Source of the DNA: Sacculina carcini
Taxonomy: Eukaryota; Arthropoda; Thecostraca; Sacculinidae
Direction: 5' to 3'
DNA length: 64,000 nucleotides
Assembly (NCBI GenBank): GCA_916048095.2
Contig: OU696570.1
Coordinates: 13,129,020-13,193,019, forward strand
Every line of letters begins with the position of its first letter. Positions within the stretch are counted from its first letter, which is position 1. This document shows positions 36,759 through 47,555 of this stretch, piece after piece. Below the pieces are notes generated by a model. The model was not told where the DNA came from, ran no database searches, and saw only the letters and a list, made by a program, of their open reading frames with translations. The position numbers were made by a program, and so were the translations under genes.

Positions 36759-37044
36759 GCACACATCCCTGTAAAAGGACCGCTACTTCGTGTTATACAC
36801 AGTAACGTTGTTGTACACAGTCACGCCGGTGTTTCTCACACCAATATTATTGCACAGCACGGGGCCATCACGTTCCTCTCCTTGTCCGCTTGTTGAGTTG
36901 ACATTCATATCAGTTCATATCAGTTGACAGTTTCCATGATAGTGTTCCACTCACAATGGTCAGTGACATAGTTACTACCAAATGCCCCGTGTGTCGAAAC
37001 GGTGACGAGTGTTTTGCCGATAGGTGGCGGAACCCTAATACACC

Positions 37045-37085
37045 ATTCCAATGTTATTTACGGGACAATAGAGGTATTCACAGAT
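37045..37085 (+). repeat. 41-bp direct repeat, copy B
   Basis: Second copy of 36718-36758, 327 bp downstream in intron 12. Confidence 0.8.
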
Positions 37086-37210
37086 TGGTCACCGGGTTGG
37101 TACACAGTAGCGTATGTTGGATATATGTTATGCGAACGTACAGTGCATACATTTCACATAATTCCTACTATAAGTATCGTGACGTAATGTAAATTGATCA
37201 TCGTTTGTAG

Positions 37211-37336
37211 AGGCTAGAATTCGCGTTGGATAATAACGGCCTTATCCAGTTTCAACGCGATTTACATATGATGTCTAGCTTGTTTCATGTTCTGGCAAAT
37301 GTTCATCTGAATGGATTTACATTCAGAAATGTTCAG
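37211..37336 (+). other. Possible cassette exon in REV3L intron 12
   Basis: A 126-nt open segment between TTTGTAG and GTTCAG|GTATAA, phase 0 at both ends. It would add 42 residues (RLEFALDNNGLIQFQRDLHM...) without changing frame. No homology recognised, and the conserved spacing argues it is not constitutive. Confidence 0.25.
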
Positions 37337-37733
37337 GTATAACCCATTCTCGAGAAACGGAATGTTTTTTACTCAAAAAGCTTAATTAATTATGCCATAC
37401 ACGTTTGCTTTCAATCACAAATGTTCAACTATAATACATTTTTGAGACAACCAATAATTGTGTATCTTTCTATCTTTAACAAGTCAATAATGCACACATT
37501 CGTCGTATTTACAACGCTAATAGTGGATTTTCATGTTTGTCCAGTGTAGTGTCTTAGTAAACTCTATTTAACATTGTTGCGTACTATTTTTGAACTTTGT
37601 GCGTCCCTATATGAACTGTGCTATGTAGCTGTCGACTATGTTATTTTTTTGTAAAGTGCGCTTGAAAACCAGCATATGGAGAGGCATTGGAAGGTTATGA
37701 AAACGAAATTGGTTTTGCCTGTGTTGATGACAG

Positions 37734-37893
37734 CATCAAATGCTGACCAGTCTCAGTGTGGAGGTGCTCACTGAAAGTCGCAAGTGCCTCACACCCGATC
37801 CTCGCCACGATGCCATTACGGCCGTTTTCTACGCGCTCGACAATGATATTCCCGAACGCATGTGCACCGTTCATAGGCCGAAATCCCAGTCAG
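37734..37893 (+). CDS. REV3L: REV3L exon 13
   Basis: Acceptor GATGACAG. HQMLTSLSVEVLTESR then LTPDPRHDAITAVFYALDND matches the degenerate exonuclease I region of REV3 (LTLISVELHARTRRDLEPDP). The acidic pair of active exonucleases is absent. Donor TCAG|GTTGTG, phase 1. Confidence 0.9.
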
Positions 37894-38300
37894 GTTGTGT
37901 TGATATCTTTCTTTGTGATGCATTGTGTGTTTATGTGTCTGTATATGTTCAGTGTACACATGAATCAGTGATGGGTAAACTTTTCAGACGAGGGGCTCAA
38001 AGTACCGTTTACTTTCAGGACCAAATAACCGTTTCAAGAGAATTTGCCCGTTTTTCTGAGCAGTTCTTACAGAGCAGGTCAATGGTGTACTCATAGTTGA
38101 AAGGTAGAACGTTAACCTATCAAAATTACAATTAAATGCAATACAATTCTGATCACAATTTAGTGTACGGTTAACTCATGTGTTGACAACTTAAGAAACT
38201 TTGTTAAGAAACTTGAAGGGTTGGTTTGAATGGTCTGGAGGACCGCAGGTCGTAGTTTGCGCACTGCTAACATGCATACGCGTTCAATCTCCTGCAAATG

Positions 38301-38325
38301 AGTGTGTGTGTGTGTGTGTGTGTGC
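38301..38325. repeat. TG tract at exon 14 acceptor
   Basis: TG run 16 bases before the exon 14 acceptor. Confidence 0.9.
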
Positions 38326-38341
38326 TTGTGCCGGAGTGTAG

Positions 38342-38511
38342 GTTGTATTATCGTTGACTATGGCACCACGTGGCAGTATTCGGGTCATGAATGTGGTGAC
38401 GTCACAACTGATAACTGGCTAATGTGTAGAGTGGCCGACGAGATGGCGCTGTTGTCGTCATTGGTTCAGCTGGTGCGCACATGGGATCCCGATATTCTCA
38501 TTGGCTGGGAG
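38342..38511 (+). CDS. REV3L: REV3L exon 14
   Basis: Acceptor GGAGTGTAG. CIIVDYGT then ADEMALLSSLVQLVRTWDPD and ILIGWE match REV3 (VIVIDKD...YDPDILLGYE), the exonuclease II region. Donor GAG|GTATGT, phase 0. Confidence 0.93.
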
Positions 38512-38899
38512 GTATGTGACGTCACCGCGGTCACGTGACTAGGCAGTGGACTTTTCTTATTGAAAGCCTACACTTCTTTAGGACGGCATTTTTGTTGAAA
38601 TAATTAAATTTCATAGTGTAATTAAATGTATAAGTTGCATTGAAATTAAGTATATTCTAGTCGATTGGGAGATCACGTTTAATTTATTGCTTATTTATGG
38701 CATATTTATTGATTAAATTTTCATTGATTATTATAGGTATTGTTTATTGGTATTGTTTATTGTTTCGCCAATCACGAAATTTTGTCAATATGTTTTCTGT
38801 TCCGTTCTGAATGGCAAAATACATTTGATTTGGTGATTACATGAATACTCTGTATAGATTATGAATATGTTGATGTTGAATAGCGCCTAATTGATGAAG

Positions 38900-39100
38900 A
38901 GAGAAAGATACTTTGAGAAATATATGTTTAGTCATGAAGCCAAAAGCTAATGAAGAAAGAAACATAAGAAACGAGCGGTGAATCAAATGCAATTGTTAAA
39001 TAAAAAAGTCAAATATAAGTGTATATATATTTACAGACAAATCCAGTGACATCGGAAGTGTACAGGCACTATTACCACCTAGCGATGGCCCCATTTATTT
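38900..39100 (+). repeat. Dispersed repeat copy 2, intron 14
   Basis: 39031-39100 carries ACAAATCCAGT..CACTATTACCACC..GGCCCCAT, as in the copies at 10934 and 63180. GCTAATGAAGAAAGAA near 38949 also recurs near 11071. Confidence 0.6.
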
Positions 39101-39241
39101 AGTGTATTGAATACACATGTGAACCCATGCACACCTCACGCCAAACCTCACAATCCTGACCAGAAATCATATGTAGAAAGGCAGTTAGTCAATGCATTAC
39201 GCTCAATGCATTTTGTGTGTTTGTCTGCGCGTGCGAGCTAG

Positions 39242-39505
39242 ACAGAGCGGGCCTCCTGGGGCTATATTCTGGAGCGTGCGGCTGTACTGAGACAGCACCT
39301 TGTCAGTGCACTGTCGCGAGTGCCCAACCAACATGCTGGGTCGCCGACGCATCCTGCTGACGTCAGCGGTGATGTCACGAGTGACGTCACCGCTAGCGAG
39401 GCGAGAAAGGATGACGTCACCTATCGGGCCCCGGTGGACTGGGCTGGTCACCTGAAAATCACGGGTCGTGTTGTGTTGAATTTGTGGCGCGTGATTAAAG
39501 ATGAG
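39242..39505 (+). CDS. REV3L: REV3L exon 15
   Basis: Acceptor GCGAGCTAG, chosen because TERASWGYILERAAVL then has the same length as the REV3 block IQMHSWGYLLQRAAAL. Ends ITGRVVLNLWRVIKDE, matching VGRITLNLWRIMRNE. An Asp/Val/Thr-rich insert with repeated GACGTCAC lies between. Donor GATGAG|GTGCGT, phase 0. Confidence 0.93.
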
Positions 39506-39699
39506 GTGCGTCTCCTGTTGTTTTTTCTTTGCATTTTTCGTTGTTTTTTTCTCGTGTATTTGCACTGTATTCTTCTGTAGCATTTCTGGTCATGTTCTTG
39601 GTTGTTTGTTTTCTGTGTTTTGCACGTCGGATTTCTATTGGGGATATATTATATTGTATTATGATTACGATTATTATTATAATATACAGACATCATTCA

Positions 39700-39962
39700 A
39701 TGTTCTTCTCATTGAATTTCTGCAATGTTGTTCAATGTTGAATGTGTTCATATAGTTTCAATGTTGAATGTGTCAATGTCTTTGAATGTGTGATTTATAT
39801 TTGCATTTGTGAATGTTGTTTAAATGTTGAATGTGTGAATGTCGTTGAAATGTTTAATATGTGAATGTGTTAATGTGTTCACGTTTGTCTGTTAAATGTG
39901 CTTATTTTGAACGTGTGAATGTTATTGGAATGTTCAGCTTGTGAATGTTGTAATGCTGGCAG
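39700..39962. repeat. Degenerate GAATGTTG-type repeat, intron 15
   Basis: Irregular tandem of TTGAATGTGTGAATG-like units. The same motif reappears at 47690-47810 in intron 17. Confidence 0.7.
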
Positions 39963-40081
39963 TTGTCACTGTACAGTTACTCGCTTGAGAATGTGGTCTT
40001 TCACGTGCTACATCGTCGTGTACCGCACTATCATACCAGCATATTGGCCCAGTGGTGGAGCGCTAATTCACCTGTACTCAG
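39963..40081 (+). CDS. REV3L: REV3L exon 16
   Basis: Acceptor ATGCTGGCAG. LSLYSYSLENVVFHVLHRRV matches VALTNYTFENVSFHVLHQRF of REV3. Donor CTCAG|GTAGTT, phase 2, completing an Arg codon at exon 17. Confidence 0.93.
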
Positions 40082-40100
40082 GTAGTTCGCGCACATCCAT

Positions 40101-40101
<1 letters not shown>

Positions 40102-40130
<29 letters not shown>
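40102..40130. repeat. (CA)n tract near exon 16 donor
   Basis: CA run 20 bases after the donor, complementary to the TG tract at the other end of the intron. Confidence 0.92.
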
Positions 40131-40136
<6 letters not shown>

Positions 40137-40180
40137 TAACTTGCTTGAAATTCCTGTGTCACTCCCGACTGCTAGCATGT

Positions 40181-40697
40181 ATGATATAATATGTCCGGTA
40201 TATGGCATAATATGTCCGGTATATGACATAATATGTCCCGTATATGGCATAATATGTCCGATATATGGTATAATATGTCCGGTATATGGCATAATATGTC
40301 CGGTATATGACATAATGTCAGATATGTCATACTATGTCCTGTATATGGCATACTATGTCCGGTATATGGTATAATATGTCCGGTATATGGTATAATATGT
40401 GCGGTATATTGCATACTATGTCCGGTATATGGCATACTATGTCCGGTATATGGTATAATATGTCCGGTATATGGCATAATATGTCTGGTATATGACATAA
40501 TGTTAGCTATATGGTATAATATGTCCGGTATATGGCATAATATGTGCGGTATATGGCACAATATGTCAGGTATATGGTATAATATGTCAGGTATATGGTA
40601 TAATATGTCCGGTATATGACATAATGTCAGGTATATGGCATAATATGTCCGATATATGGTATAATATGTCCGATATATGGCATAATATGATATATAG
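40181..40697. repeat. 21-bp minisatellite
   Basis: About 24 units close to TATGTCCGGTATATGGCATA, with point variants and a few short deletions. Because 21 is divisible by three, a repetitive heptapeptide frame is open on the minus strand (40172-40732); I regard that frame as a by-product. Confidence 0.95.
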
Positions 40698-41292
40698 CTC
40701 CCCCATGGTTTGATATTCGATGTTACCACCAAATTGTTGTTTTCATTGAAGAGCAGAGGGATAATGATGTTACTGCAGTAGCAACCCTTGCCGGATTATC
40801 GTTCCGCTTCTAGTACAGCACCCAATAAAAAAGGGAAGAAGATGCAGAAATAGGAAGAAGAATAGTAAAATGAGGCCCGCTTTTTATCATCTCTTACGAC
40901 ACGATGCGTATACGGAGGGTTTTTTTACCAGGGCGAATACGGAACGTTCTTATGATTGTATCTCTGTGTGTGAAAGAAAGAAAGAAACATGTATTGGCGC
41001 TCGGACTGTTAGTATGGAGCGCTGCTGCATTTGACAATACATAATAAACTATATACATCGCAAATATATACACAACATCAGTATTAGTTTGAAAGTTCAT
41101 GAAATGTCCTTATCAGCAGTGCATACGATCATATAAAAGACCATGCAAGCTCCATTGCAATTGGTTATCATGCAACGAACATTTTAAAGCATTCATCGAC
41201 AAATTTTGCAAGGTTCTTCATAACATCAATGTTTTTGCACTTCATCAATTTGATAGATTTGTATTGCGCTTGCACTTGCCAGTATTGTTCCG

Positions 41293-41304
41293 GTGTGTGT
41301 ATGT

Positions 41305-41342
<38 letters not shown>
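41293..41342. repeat. TG tract at exon 17 acceptor
   Basis: TG run ending 6 bases before the acceptor. Confidence 0.93.
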
Positions 41343-41344
<2 letters not shown>

Positions 41345-41348
41345 GTAG

Positions 41349-41490
41349 ATGGAGGGTGGTGGAATATTTTCGCCAGCGATGCCGCGCCACGCTGATGGTT
41401 CTTGACAAGTTGGATCTGATTGGTCGCACGAGCGAACTGGCGCGCATTTTCGGCATTCAGTTCTACGACGTGCTAACACGTGGCACGCAG
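41349..41490 (+). CDS. REV3L: REV3L exon 17
   Basis: Acceptor GTGCGGTAG. Encodes LDKLDLIGRTSELARIFGIQ then FYDVLTRGTQ, near-identical to the exonuclease III/linker block of REV3 (LEQLDLIGKTSEMARLFGIQ). Donor ACGCAG|GTGCGC, phase 0. Confidence 0.95.
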
Positions 41491-41604
41491 GTGCGCCGGC
41501 TGAGGCACCTTTGTTTTTGGCATTTTTTCATTTGATTTCATGTGGTGTCAATTATTCCAAATCGGCTGTTATATAAATTTATTCAAAATGAATTGTATGT
41601 GAGT

Positions 41605-41647
<43 letters not shown>

Positions 41648-42176
41648 ATTGAAGTGTATTGACAATCACCACGCACATATAATAAATACAGACAGATAGA
41701 TATAAATAGATACGAATTGCCTTTACATGCACACACACACACCTATCAATTCAGTTAGCGCCCGTAAATTTAACAACCACTGTACATTTTGGCTGAAACA
41801 TTGAAACGCAAAACAACTCAATCGAGGCACCAGCACAAAACTACTCGCATCGGGAACATTTCAGTGAATCACACTAGTGGACGGCATTACGTTTGCCCGT
41901 ATAGTGTCTAATGTTTGCGTTGTAGTTATACAATGAGCGGTACGGTACAAGCTATACAATGAACGACAATTCAACAAATTCTCCAGAAATTGTGTCAAAT
42001 GATCCATTGAGCGCGCCCACTATTCCACAGAATGCGCCGAATTCTTTAACATCAACTGCACATATACCGATGTGCGGACGTTACAGGTATCATCCAAGTG
42101 AACAGATCATCATATACGCGAGTCCGTCGCGTCAAAGCTTGTCACTCTGCCGCTCGTATTTCATGACTCACCACTA

Positions 42177-45100
42177 TTACGACATATTGAAGTGACACGT
42201 TATCTCGTTCTGTTTCTGCTCCCATATCCTCCACATTTCATGCTTGGCTCTATCGGGTAGTTGTTTGCGGCATGTCTGACCTATTTCGTATTCGTTCATA
42301 ATTGACACTATTAGTGCTTTTATATGCGGCTTCGCGTCGATATAACGTGAAGTATAAATGCATCTTTTCGCGACAGTAATTATCAATGTTTCTAAGTTCC
42401 TTTCAACCGGGAAAAACCATTTTTTCTCGTTTTTCACTTGGAAACCTAGTGGCTCCAATACGTGTGTGTTCATTTCTTGTATAAATTTTCTTGTAACGTG
42501 GCAGCTCCAGAAAAGGTGCAATATCGTTTCTGTGTGTGTTTTGCAGAACGTGCATGTGTGTGATTTTGTCATGCCGATCAAATATGCGGTTTTGTTTGTG
42601 TGGATGATTCTTTGAGTGATTTTGTAGTTGAAGTATTGCAAGTGTGTGGAATTTGTCACTGATTTAATGGTGTTTATACTTCCTGCTCTGTAGTGGCCAA
42701 TATCTTCTATCCATTTTCTTTTCGTTCTCCCCAATTCCACTTGTGAATTATTCGTTTTATATGAAATCATGTTTTTATATGCAAATCGATTGAATTTTGT
42801 CGTATTTCTTATCATCCACCCTCGATAGGGAATGTTGGGTTGAATGTAATGACTCGAATGCTGCAGTACAGATTCTATTTTATCAATTCCTTTTAGAAGG
42901 CCAGTGAAATTGAGAGAATCAATTTTTATATTGAATTTATTCTGCATTTCCTCAAGCGTTAAAACTCTTGCTTCTTCTGTGTTTATTATATCGCCTATAA
43001 AGCGAATTCCTGCGTTATCCCATTTGTGAATTTTACTGCTTTTATATTTCGTATAATCGGAGTACCATAAACTTTCACAGATGATGGTGCTGTCTTCCTG
43101 ATTGGAGTTTTCGATAAAATATCGCCAGGCTATTATAACGTCCTTCCAAAACTCGTTTGTTATTTTGCTTTCAATTTTTTTCAATTTTTGTGTTCCGTAA
43201 TTCACTAAGTCGCCGACGTCTGGAATGCTTAGCCTAGCTAAGCTAGTCCAGAGTCCGTCTGTTTCGTTCGCCAGTTTACTTATCCATCGAGCCTTTATGC
43301 TGCGCATGAAAGCTACGATGTCGATCATACATAATCCGTCTTCGCTGTAGTTCTGAATAAGTTGTTTACGCTTAATTTTATCTGTCTTATTGTTCCATAC
43401 AAATTTGAACAGAATACTTGACAAATTTTTCAGTTGATTCTTGCTTAAACTTGGAATGGAATTGAACAAATGCACAAATTTGGATATGATAAGTGCTTTT
43501 ATTATCGTTATTCTTCCTATTGGCGTCAAATTTCTCTTGCACCACAGCGCCAGCTCTAACTCTGCACTTTTCATGACTCTCGTGTAGTTTTCTCTTATTC
43601 TCGTATTGTCCGCGGTGTAGTGTATTCCTAGTATTTTCAGCTCTTCTACCCAATTGTTGCTTACGGCTGGGGTAACTGGAGCATAACCACCAAGGGCAAG
43701 CAGCTTGGTTTTTGCTTGATTCAGTTTGAGTCCAGACATCTCTGCAAATTTCACCAGTTCGTTGGTTGCATTTTCAATATTTTGGGCGTCACCTTCGAGA
43801 AATAGAACAGTATCGTCAGCATATTGTGATATTTTTATCTCAACTTGATCGTGTATTTGGATTCCTCGGACGTCACTTGCTTTTGCAAGCCTGACAGCAA
43901 TTAATTCTACTGCGAGGTTGAACAAATAGCCAGATATAGGATCACCTTGTCTAATTCCGCGTTCTAGGAATATTTTTTCACCTATATATCCGTTCATGCC
44001 TATCCTGGAATAATTTCGCTTGTTGAAATATAACAAATTGATAAGACTTCTAAACAAAGGCCCAAAGTTATGTGCTTCTAGAATATTTTCCATATACGTC
44101 CACGATACTGTATCAAATGCCGATTGGAAATCCGCTGCCAGGATTACGGCCGCAATTTGGTTTTTGTGACAATGGTGGATGAGGTCAAATACCAATCTGG
44201 AGTTTTCAGCGATGTTTCTCCCTCGGATATATGCAGTTTGTGTTTGACTGATCAACCCTGGAATTACTTGTTTGATCCTTTCGGCAATCGTCCTTGATAA
44301 AATCTTGAAGTCTACGTTCAATAAGGATATTGGACGCCAATCTTTAATCTGGTGGCCCGTGGTACCACTCTTAGGAATCATGGTTATTGATGCCTCATTA
44401 TGTGATCGTATTAATTCACCTCTTAACTGTGTTTCTTTGAACGCTTTAAGTAAGATATGGCCGATTGGGTCCCAGAATTTTTTAAAGAAACCTATCGTAA
44501 AACCATTTGGTCCTGGTGATTTACCGCTTTTCATTCTTGACATTGTGGCCTTGAGTTCTTCGAGCGTAATTTGTTGTTCTAAGCGAACTGCTTGCTCCCT
44601 TGTGATCTTTCGTAAAGCTTGCATATCTCGTGGATCTATTGGTGTTGTCGCCGCTGCTTTGTATGTTAACTTTATTTTGTCGCCCATCAATTTCAATATT
44701 AAAGCTTGTTCACTTACTTTTTCCCCTTCGTGATGCAAATATGTTATTGACTTTCTGATGGCGTTTCTTTTTTCTAATGTTAAAAAATACTTTGTGCTTT
44801 TTTCACCTTGTTCATGCCAGTTACACTTTGATCTGATTATCAGCCCCTGTACAATTTTTTCACGTTTCAGCTCCAGTCTTTGTTTTGCCTCTTCTACTCG
44901 AGCAAAATCCTGTGGACTTTTTGAAACGTTGAATTTTGCCTGTTGATCATTTATATCATCTTCCAGTTTGGCCAACTCTAGTTTCAGGATTCTTTTTCTG
45001 TGAGAGCTGTAACTGATTGTTTCCCCGCGAATCATTAGCAGTAAGGTTTCATACAGCAGCTCCATACTAATGTTAACTCTCAAGTTGTCCACGTCCAGCT

Positions 45101-45977
45101 GCTTCAATTCTAACACTCTTTTTTGTGTGTTGTACATATTAATTGTCTCTATAATGCAAGCATTTATTCTCTTCACGTATTCGTCATCGTCTAAGAGTGA
45201 GTCATTGAATTTCCATAAACCGGGCCCTCTGTTTACGTACGTTGCTATTTTAAGTTTTACCATTGAATGATCAGTTCTATAGCCCGGAACGATTTCACAA
45301 CTTTCCACTCTGTTTGCTAAGTGGTCGCTAATAAAAAACATATCAAGTCGGCTACATTTTAACGGTGTTTTTTTGAACCATGTATACACATTTTCGTCGT
45401 CATGCAAGTTTCTCCAAATATCAATCAGGCCGTGATTATTTGCGGTTTGCTTGAATACGTATTTCGCTTTCAAGTTGTGTTCCTTTTTGTAGTGCAGAGT
45501 ATCTTTGGACTGGTTCATCGTGAAATTAAAATCACCGGCAATGATTATATGATCAGCATGTGAACATTTGCACAGTTCGTCTATTGTTTGGAAAAACGTA
45601 GGTGAATCCTCGTTTGGGCCGTAAATATTGATCAGGGCGTACGACTCTTTATCGACTAATATTTTCACGTATACAAAATTGCCTGTGCTGGAAGTCTCGC
45701 ATTCCAACTGCGTATGTGAAAAGTTTTTGTTTAAGCAGATGACAACGCCTCTACTGTTGGGGAACTTCTCACTAATCGAATGGTAACAGCTTCCATTCCA
45801 TATTGAGTTGAACAACGGTATCTTTTCCTTTGTCATATGGGTATCTTGTAAAAATACTACGTTGTTGTCTTTTTTTGTCTTCAAATAATTGATAACATCT
45901 CGTCTTTTCTTTACTTCGCCCAGTCCTCTACAGTTCATTGACATAATATTTAACGTGCTGCTGTTGGACCTGATCAT
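42177..45977 (-). CDS. LINE ORF2: endonuclease / reverse transcriptase
   Basis: 1,266 residues. Apurinic-type endonuclease at the N-terminus: MSMNCRGLG, VVFLQDTHMTK, NSRGVVICLN, ALINIYGPN, IIAGDFNFTMN and RTDHSMVKL carry its usual catalytic and structural residues. The reverse transcriptase occupies about residues 480-760: SGKSPGPNGFTIGFFKKFW, DWRPISLLNVDFKILSR, AADFQSAFDTVSW, GIRQGDPISGYLF and the catalytic QYADDTVLFLE. A C-terminal CxxC...HLFWxC finger lies near residue 1165. It nicks DNA and copies its own RNA at the target. No stop or frameshift is seen. The ATG overlaps the stop of a small upstream ORF (ATGA at 45974-45977). Confidence 0.93.
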   Translation of the reverse strand: MIRSNSSTLNIMSMNCRGLGEVKKRRDVINYLKTKKDNNVVFLQDTHMTKEKIPLFNSIWNGSCYHSISEKFPNSRGVVICLNKNFSHTQLECETSSTGNFVYVKILVDKESYALINIYGPNEDSPTFFQTIDELCKCSHADHIIIAGDFNFTMNQSKDTLHYKKEHNLKAKYVFKQTANNHGLIDIWRNLHDDENVYTWFKKTPLKCSRLDMFFISDHLANRVESCEIVPGYRTDHSMVKLKIATYVNRGPGLWKFNDSLLDDDEYVKRINACIIETINMYNTQKRVLELKQLDVDNLRVNISMELLYETLLLMIRGETISYSSHRKRILKLELAKLEDDINDQQAKFNVSKSPQDFARVEEAKQRLELKREKIVQGLIIRSKCNWHEQGEKSTKYFLTLEKRNAIRKSITYLHHEGEKVSEQALILKLMGDKIKLTYKAAATTPIDPRDMQALRKITREQAVRLEQQITLEELKATMSRMKSGKSPGPNGFTIGFFKKFWDPIGHILLKAFKETQLRGELIRSHNEASITMIPKSGTTGHQIKDWRPISLLNVDFKILSRTIAERIKQVIPGLISQTQTAYIRGRNIAENSRLVFDLIHHCHKNQIAAVILAADFQSAFDTVSWTYMENILEAHNFGPLFRSLINLLYFNKRNYSRIGMNGYIGEKIFLERGIRQGDPISGYLFNLAVELIAVRLAKASDVRGIQIHDQVEIKISQYADDTVLFLEGDAQNIENATNELVKFAEMSGLKLNQAKTKLLALGGYAPVTPAVSNNWVEELKILGIHYTADNTRIRENYTRVMKSAELELALWCKRNLTPIGRITIIKALIISKFVHLFNSIPSLSKNQLKNLSSILFKFVWNNKTDKIKRKQLIQNYSEDGLCMIDIVAFMRSIKARWISKLANETDGLWTSLARLSIPDVGDLVNYGTQKLKKIESKITNEFWKDVIIAWRYFIENSNQEDSTIICESLWYSDYTKYKSSKIHKWDNAGIRFIGDIINTEEARVLTLEEMQNKFNIKIDSLNFTGLLKGIDKIESVLQHSSHYIQPNIPYRGWMIRNTTKFNRFAYKNMISYKTNNSQVELGRTKRKWIEDIGHYRAGSINTIKSVTNSTHLQYFNYKITQRIIHTNKTAYLIGMTKSHTCTFCKTHTETILHLFWSCHVTRKFIQEMNTHVLEPLGFQVKNEKKWFFPVERNLETLIITVAKRCIYTSRYIDAKPHIKALIVSIMNEYEIGQTCRKQLPDRAKHEMWRIWEQKQNEITCHFNMS

Positions 45978-46300
45978 TTCTTTTTGACAATTTCAACAAT
46001 AAACTTTGCCGAACAAAACTTTTTAAACTGCGCTAAGGGTGCCGATATTGTAGATTGATAACGGGGAAAAATTACAGTTCGAATGGAAAATTTCGCCTCC
46101 AGGTATTTGTGCGTAACCATGTGTGCCAGATTTCTGATTTTTTCTGTGTGTGTGAGGTGCCTGAGTGTACCTTCGTTTGTAAGGTGTCTGGGTACGCCCA
46201 TGTGCTCCAGTTGTCGACGTGTAATGATCTGCTTGAGGTGTCTGGGTGTGCTTGTGTTGTCGATGTACAGGTGTGTGTTGGTGTACGTGTATAGTGTCAT
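45974..46300 (-). CDS. Small ORF between LINE ORF1 and ORF2
   Basis: 108 codons whose TGA overlaps the ORF2 ATG as ATGA. The peptide holds imperfect repeats of an RHLT-type motif (PRHLKQ, PRHLTN, LRHLTH), from a roughly 30-bp repeat in the DNA. No known domain. It may be translated, or it may simply be the inter-ORF spacer. Confidence 0.35.
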   Translation of the reverse strand: MTLYTYTNTHLYIDNTSTPRHLKQIITRRQLEHMGVPRHLTNEGTLRHLTHTEKIRNLAHMVTHKYLEAKFSIRTVIFPRYQSTISAPLAQFKKFCSAKFIVEIVKKK

Positions 46301-46691
46301 GTAAGTGCGTGTGTCAGGAAGTATGTGTAGTGTAGAAGTGTAGTTAAGAATGGTTATGGCTAGTTCGTGCGTGGTATCAGCAAAAACATCGCGCCCGACT
46401 GTCTATCACTTGTACATTGAGGAGTATTGTAGTGAACAACTAGATACCAACCGTCACTTTCTTTAATATTATATGACTATGGATGTGTTGCGAATCTGCG
46501 TATTTCTCCAATTCTATGCCTTGCTGCAGTTACATTTTGCAACTTATATGTCCAGGAGTATACGATGCCTGTACTGTCAACGAATGTTCAGCTATGCAAT
46601 CTTAGTCAGTACATTGGACGGTTTATGCTATATTATTACTCAAGGATTATATTATGCTGCTAAATGCAGAACTTTCTATCGTTATCTGTGT

Positions 46692-47555
46692 TTATATGCT
46701 CGCAATAAGCTCTGTCAACTTACTTTCCTCGGGGATTCTCACCGCGTTTGACTCTTTCGTAACTTTGCAGTATGCGACTCCGTTTCTGGTGAACACAGTG
46801 TACAGTCGTTTTTCTCTTCTCAACTGCAGTAGGTTGTTGAAGATCTGTCGGTTTCGTTGTGTGAGCAGTTCGTTCATGTAGATCCGCGGTCGACTCGCTC
46901 CTCGCTGGGCTTGCATGAAACGCATTTCATATATCATCTTCTTTGTTCCCACTCGGGTGAACTCGCAAAGAACTTTATTTTTTCCGTACAATCTTTTGAC
47001 TTCCTTGAAATCTTCCTTTTTCAGAACAATTTCCGGTAGTGATTCCTTTAAGCTGTCTATAATCGTTTCCTCGAGTTGTTGGTATGTTTCAGCGGGCTGT
47101 CGATCTCCGAACTGTTCGGATGTCAATATCAGCGTTGAAGCATTTGCTCGATATTCGAGTTGTTCTGTACTTCTTTTTAGAGCTGAGTTTTCTTCCTGGC
47201 TTGTCCGTAACTGTCGCTCTAATTCAGCTATTTTTTCATCTTTATCGTGCAGCTCGCTTTCCAGCATTTCCATTCGCCGCACCATGTAGTCAAATTTTGT
47301 TTCGAATTTTTCTACTATCAGTTGGGTGGATGATCGGATCAGGTTTTCGAGCTTTCCGGTGTCTCCGTCGACAGTCAACTCAGCTTGCTTTGACGGTTGC
47401 TGTGGTGATTTTTTGCTCCTTTTTCGCTTTTTTGCACTTGTTTTGCTTGACACCGCAACTATGCTTTTCATTGCCGTCAGCGTGAGTTGCTTGTTCGCAG
47501 CACTAGCTGTTTCACTCGAGCGTTCGTCACAATCCTCGCTCGAACTCATGATCAT
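46692..47555 (-). CDS. LINE ORF1: RNA-binding coiled-coil protein
   Basis: 287 residues from ATG. Basic N-terminal region (KKRKRSKKS), a coiled coil near residues 70-130 (MEMLESELHDKDEKIAELER), then an RRM-like and C-terminal domain ending IYMNELLTQRNRQIFNNLLQ and YTVFTRNGVAYCKV. This resembles L1 ORF1p and the related FP-type C-terminal domain, which bind the element RNA as trimers in L1. Confidence 0.82.
   Translation of the reverse strand: MIMSSSEDCDERSSETASAANKQLTLTAMKSIVAVSSKTSAKKRKRSKKSPQQPSKQAELTVDGDTGKLENLIRSSTQLIVEKFETKFDYMVRRMEMLESELHDKDEKIAELERQLRTSQEENSALKRSTEQLEYRANASTLILTSEQFGDRQPAETYQQLEETIIDSLKESLPEIVLKKEDFKEVKRLYGKNKVLCEFTRVGTKKMIYEMRFMQAQRGASRPRIYMNELLTQRNRQIFNNLLQLRREKRLYTVFTRNGVAYCKVTKESNAVRIPEESKLTELIASI

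Noticed and set aside
36690..36896. Extension of REV3L exon 12 to the stop at 36896
   Set aside because: An earlier donor gives the conserved residue spacing, and the extension contains a local 41-bp repeat.
40181..40697. CRISPR-like array
   Set aside because: Units are contiguous with no unique spacers, and the context is a eukaryotic intron.
40172..40732. 186-codon minus-strand ORF of heptapeptide repeats
   Set aside because: By-product of a 21-bp tandem repeat; no start context, no homology, and it lies in an intron.
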